A DNA stretch of 13,200 bases, taken from the NCBI GenBank assembly GCA_005883365.1, contig VAXA01000256.1:1-13200 (forward strand), given 5' to 3'. Numbering within the stretch: the first letter of the stretch is position 1; every line of letters begins with the position of its first letter. The notes beneath the pieces were generated by a model. That model made no database searches and was not told the DNA's origin. It was given only the letters and a program-made list of their open reading frames with translations. Made by a program: the position numbers and the translations under genes. The stretch is from Actinomycetota bacterium (GTDB lineage Bacteria > Actinomycetota > Thermoleophilia > Gaiellales > Gaiellaceae). Below are positions 12,199-13,200 of this stretch, piece after piece.

Positions 12199-13200
12199 AT
12201 GGAGCGGAAATGGCGCGTCCTCATCGTGGTTTGCATCGCCGTCTTCATGCTCCTCCTCGACATCACGGTAGTCAACGTTGCCCTGCCGAACATCGAGAAG
12301 GAGCTGCACACCTCCTTCACCGACCTGCAATGGGTCGTGGACGCGTACGCGCTGACCCTCGCGGCGACGATGCTCAACGCCGGCTCGCTCGGCGACCTGC
12401 TCGGACGGAAGCGGGTCTTCCTCGTCGCGATCGCCCTCTTCACCATCGCCTCGGCGCTCTGCGGCGCGGCCACGTCCCCGCTCTGGCTGATCATCGCGCG
12501 CGGCGCGCAAGGGATCGGAGGTGCCGGGATGTTCGCCGTGTCGCTCGCGATCATCTCGCAGGAGTTCCACGGCCGCGAGCGCGGCACCGCGTTCGGGATC
12601 TGGGGGGCCACGGTGGGGATGGCGGTGGCGATCGGGCCGCTTGTCGGCGGTGCGCTCACGACCTATGTCGGCTGGCGCTGGATCTTCTTCGTCAACATCC
12701 CGATCGGGGTCGCCTGCGTGGCCGGCGGGGTCCGGCAGCTGCACGAGTCGCGTGACGAGGAGCACGGCGGCTTCGACCTGCCCGGCCTCGTGACCCTTAC
12801 GGGCGGGCTGTTCGCGCTCGTGCTCGGCCTGTTCCGCGGCACCGACTGGGGCTGGTCGAGCGGCCGCATCGTGGGCCTCTTCGCCGCGGCGGCTGTCCTC
12901 CTCGTCGCCTTCGCGCTGATCGAGATGCGGCAGGAGGCGCCGATGTTCGACTTCCAGCTGTTCCGCGTCCCGACCTTCACGGGCGCGCAGATCACGGCCT
13001 TCACGATCTCGTCCGGGATGTTCGCCCAGTTCCTCTTCCTGCCGCTCTACCTCGAGAACGTCCTCGGCTACTCGGCCGTGGGCGCCGGCGTCCGCTTCCT
13101 GCCGCTGTCGCTCGTGTCGTTCGTCGTCGCTCCGATCGCCGGACGGCTGTCCGCGCGAGTGCCGGTTCGCTTCCTGCTCAGCGGCGGACTCGCAACCATC
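12199..13200 (+). CDS. DHA2-type MFS drug exporter, N-terminal 334 residues (runs off window)
   Basis: The frame is open from ATG 12199 to the window edge (334 codons), so the gene is cut at its 3' end. Early residues LLLDITVVNVALPNI (18-32) are motif D1 of DHA2 (EmrB/QacA-like, 14-TM) transporters. LGDLLGRKR (64-72) is the MFS motif A between helices 2 and 3, and GATVGMAVAIGPLVGG (136-151) is the antiporter motif C in helix 5. WRWIFFVNIPIG (159-170) follows, as usual in this family. About nine or ten helices are present here; full-length members are about 450-550 aa. The family exports drugs, dyes or metabolites by proton antiport. The substrate cannot be told. It is divergent from parA over about 116 bp, with no TetR or MarR regulator gene on the visible side. 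Confidence 0.93.
   Translation, partial: MERKWRVLIVVCIAVFMLLLDITVVNVALPNIEKELHTSFTDLQWVVDAYALTLAATMLNAGSLGDLLGRKRVFLVAIALFTIASALCGAATSPLWLIIARGAQGIGGAGMFAVSLAIISQEFHGRERGTAFGIWGATVGMAVAIGPLVGGALTTYVGWRWIFFVNIPIGVACVAGGVRQLHESRDEEHGGFDLPGLVTLTGGLFALVLGLFRGTDWGWSSGRIVGLFAAAAVLLVAFALIEMRQEAPMFDFQLFRVPTFTGAQITAFTISSGMFAQFLFLPLYLENVLGYSAVGAGVRFLPLSLVSFVVAPIAGRLSARVPVRFLLSGGLATI

Noticed and set aside
1..13200. tRNA, rRNA, CRISPR array, insertion sequence or prophage genes
   Set aside because: I found no cloverleaf-like segment, no regularly spaced repeats, no transposase or integrase motifs and no terminal inverted repeats.

Overview
The window looks like chromosomal DNA from a high-GC actinobacterium. 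GC is roughly 70 % by eye, GTG starts are common, 4-base GTGA stop/start overlaps recur, several starts look leaderless, and there is a MoxR/DUF58/DUF4129 operon and a Soj-type ParA with a KGGVAKT loop. A Thermoleophilia-like lineage (Gaiellales or Solirubrobacterales) is my best guess, but it is inference. I see no rRNA, tRNA, CRISPR array or insertion sequence.

Left part (1-4791). A Trp-rich C-terminal fragment of a gene that probably begins outside the window (1-120) is followed by a small membrane protein on the minus strand (209-652). Divergent from it is a five-gene plus-strand operon: DUF4129 membrane protein (725), two-TM membrane protein (1552), MoxR AAA+ ATPase (2064), DUF58 protein (3038) and a four-TM membrane protein (4273). 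The first three junctions are GTGA overlaps. The last gene seems to start at ATT, placed ideally after a perfect Shine-Dalgarno inside the DUF58 gene. By family knowledge MoxR acts as a chaperone-like ATPase with the vWA-like DUF58 protein, here probably on a membrane assembly formed by the other three products.

Middle (4792-9382). A gene-poor stretch of slightly unusual composition (4792-5327) holds a 13-codon ORF and a GTGA-coupled small ORF of unknown function. Then come an OsmC-family thiol peroxidase-like gene (plus), a convergent GNAT acetyltransferase, and a gamma-glutamyltransferase-family gene upstream of and coupled to the GNAT gene (minus). Divergent from the latter is a large polytopic GT-C-like membrane protein (7730-9382). 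The two divergent starts flank a perfect 10-bp palindrome, AGCGTACGCT, that supplies a symmetric TACGCT -10 six bases from each ATG.

Right part (9379-13200). A minus-strand group reads parA (Soj type), ftsZ, nitroreductase. The ftsZ start lies 29 bp inside parA behind a perfect Shine-Dalgarno. FtsZ has about 140 extra, proline-rich N-terminal residues and only a short C-terminal linker, an unusual layout. The window ends inside a DHA2-type major facilitator drug exporter (12199 onward), divergent from parA.

The most interesting signals are the extended FtsZ coupled to an orphan ParA, the ATT start, the palindromic bidirectional promoter, and a GGT-family enzyme lacking the substrate-carboxylate arginine.
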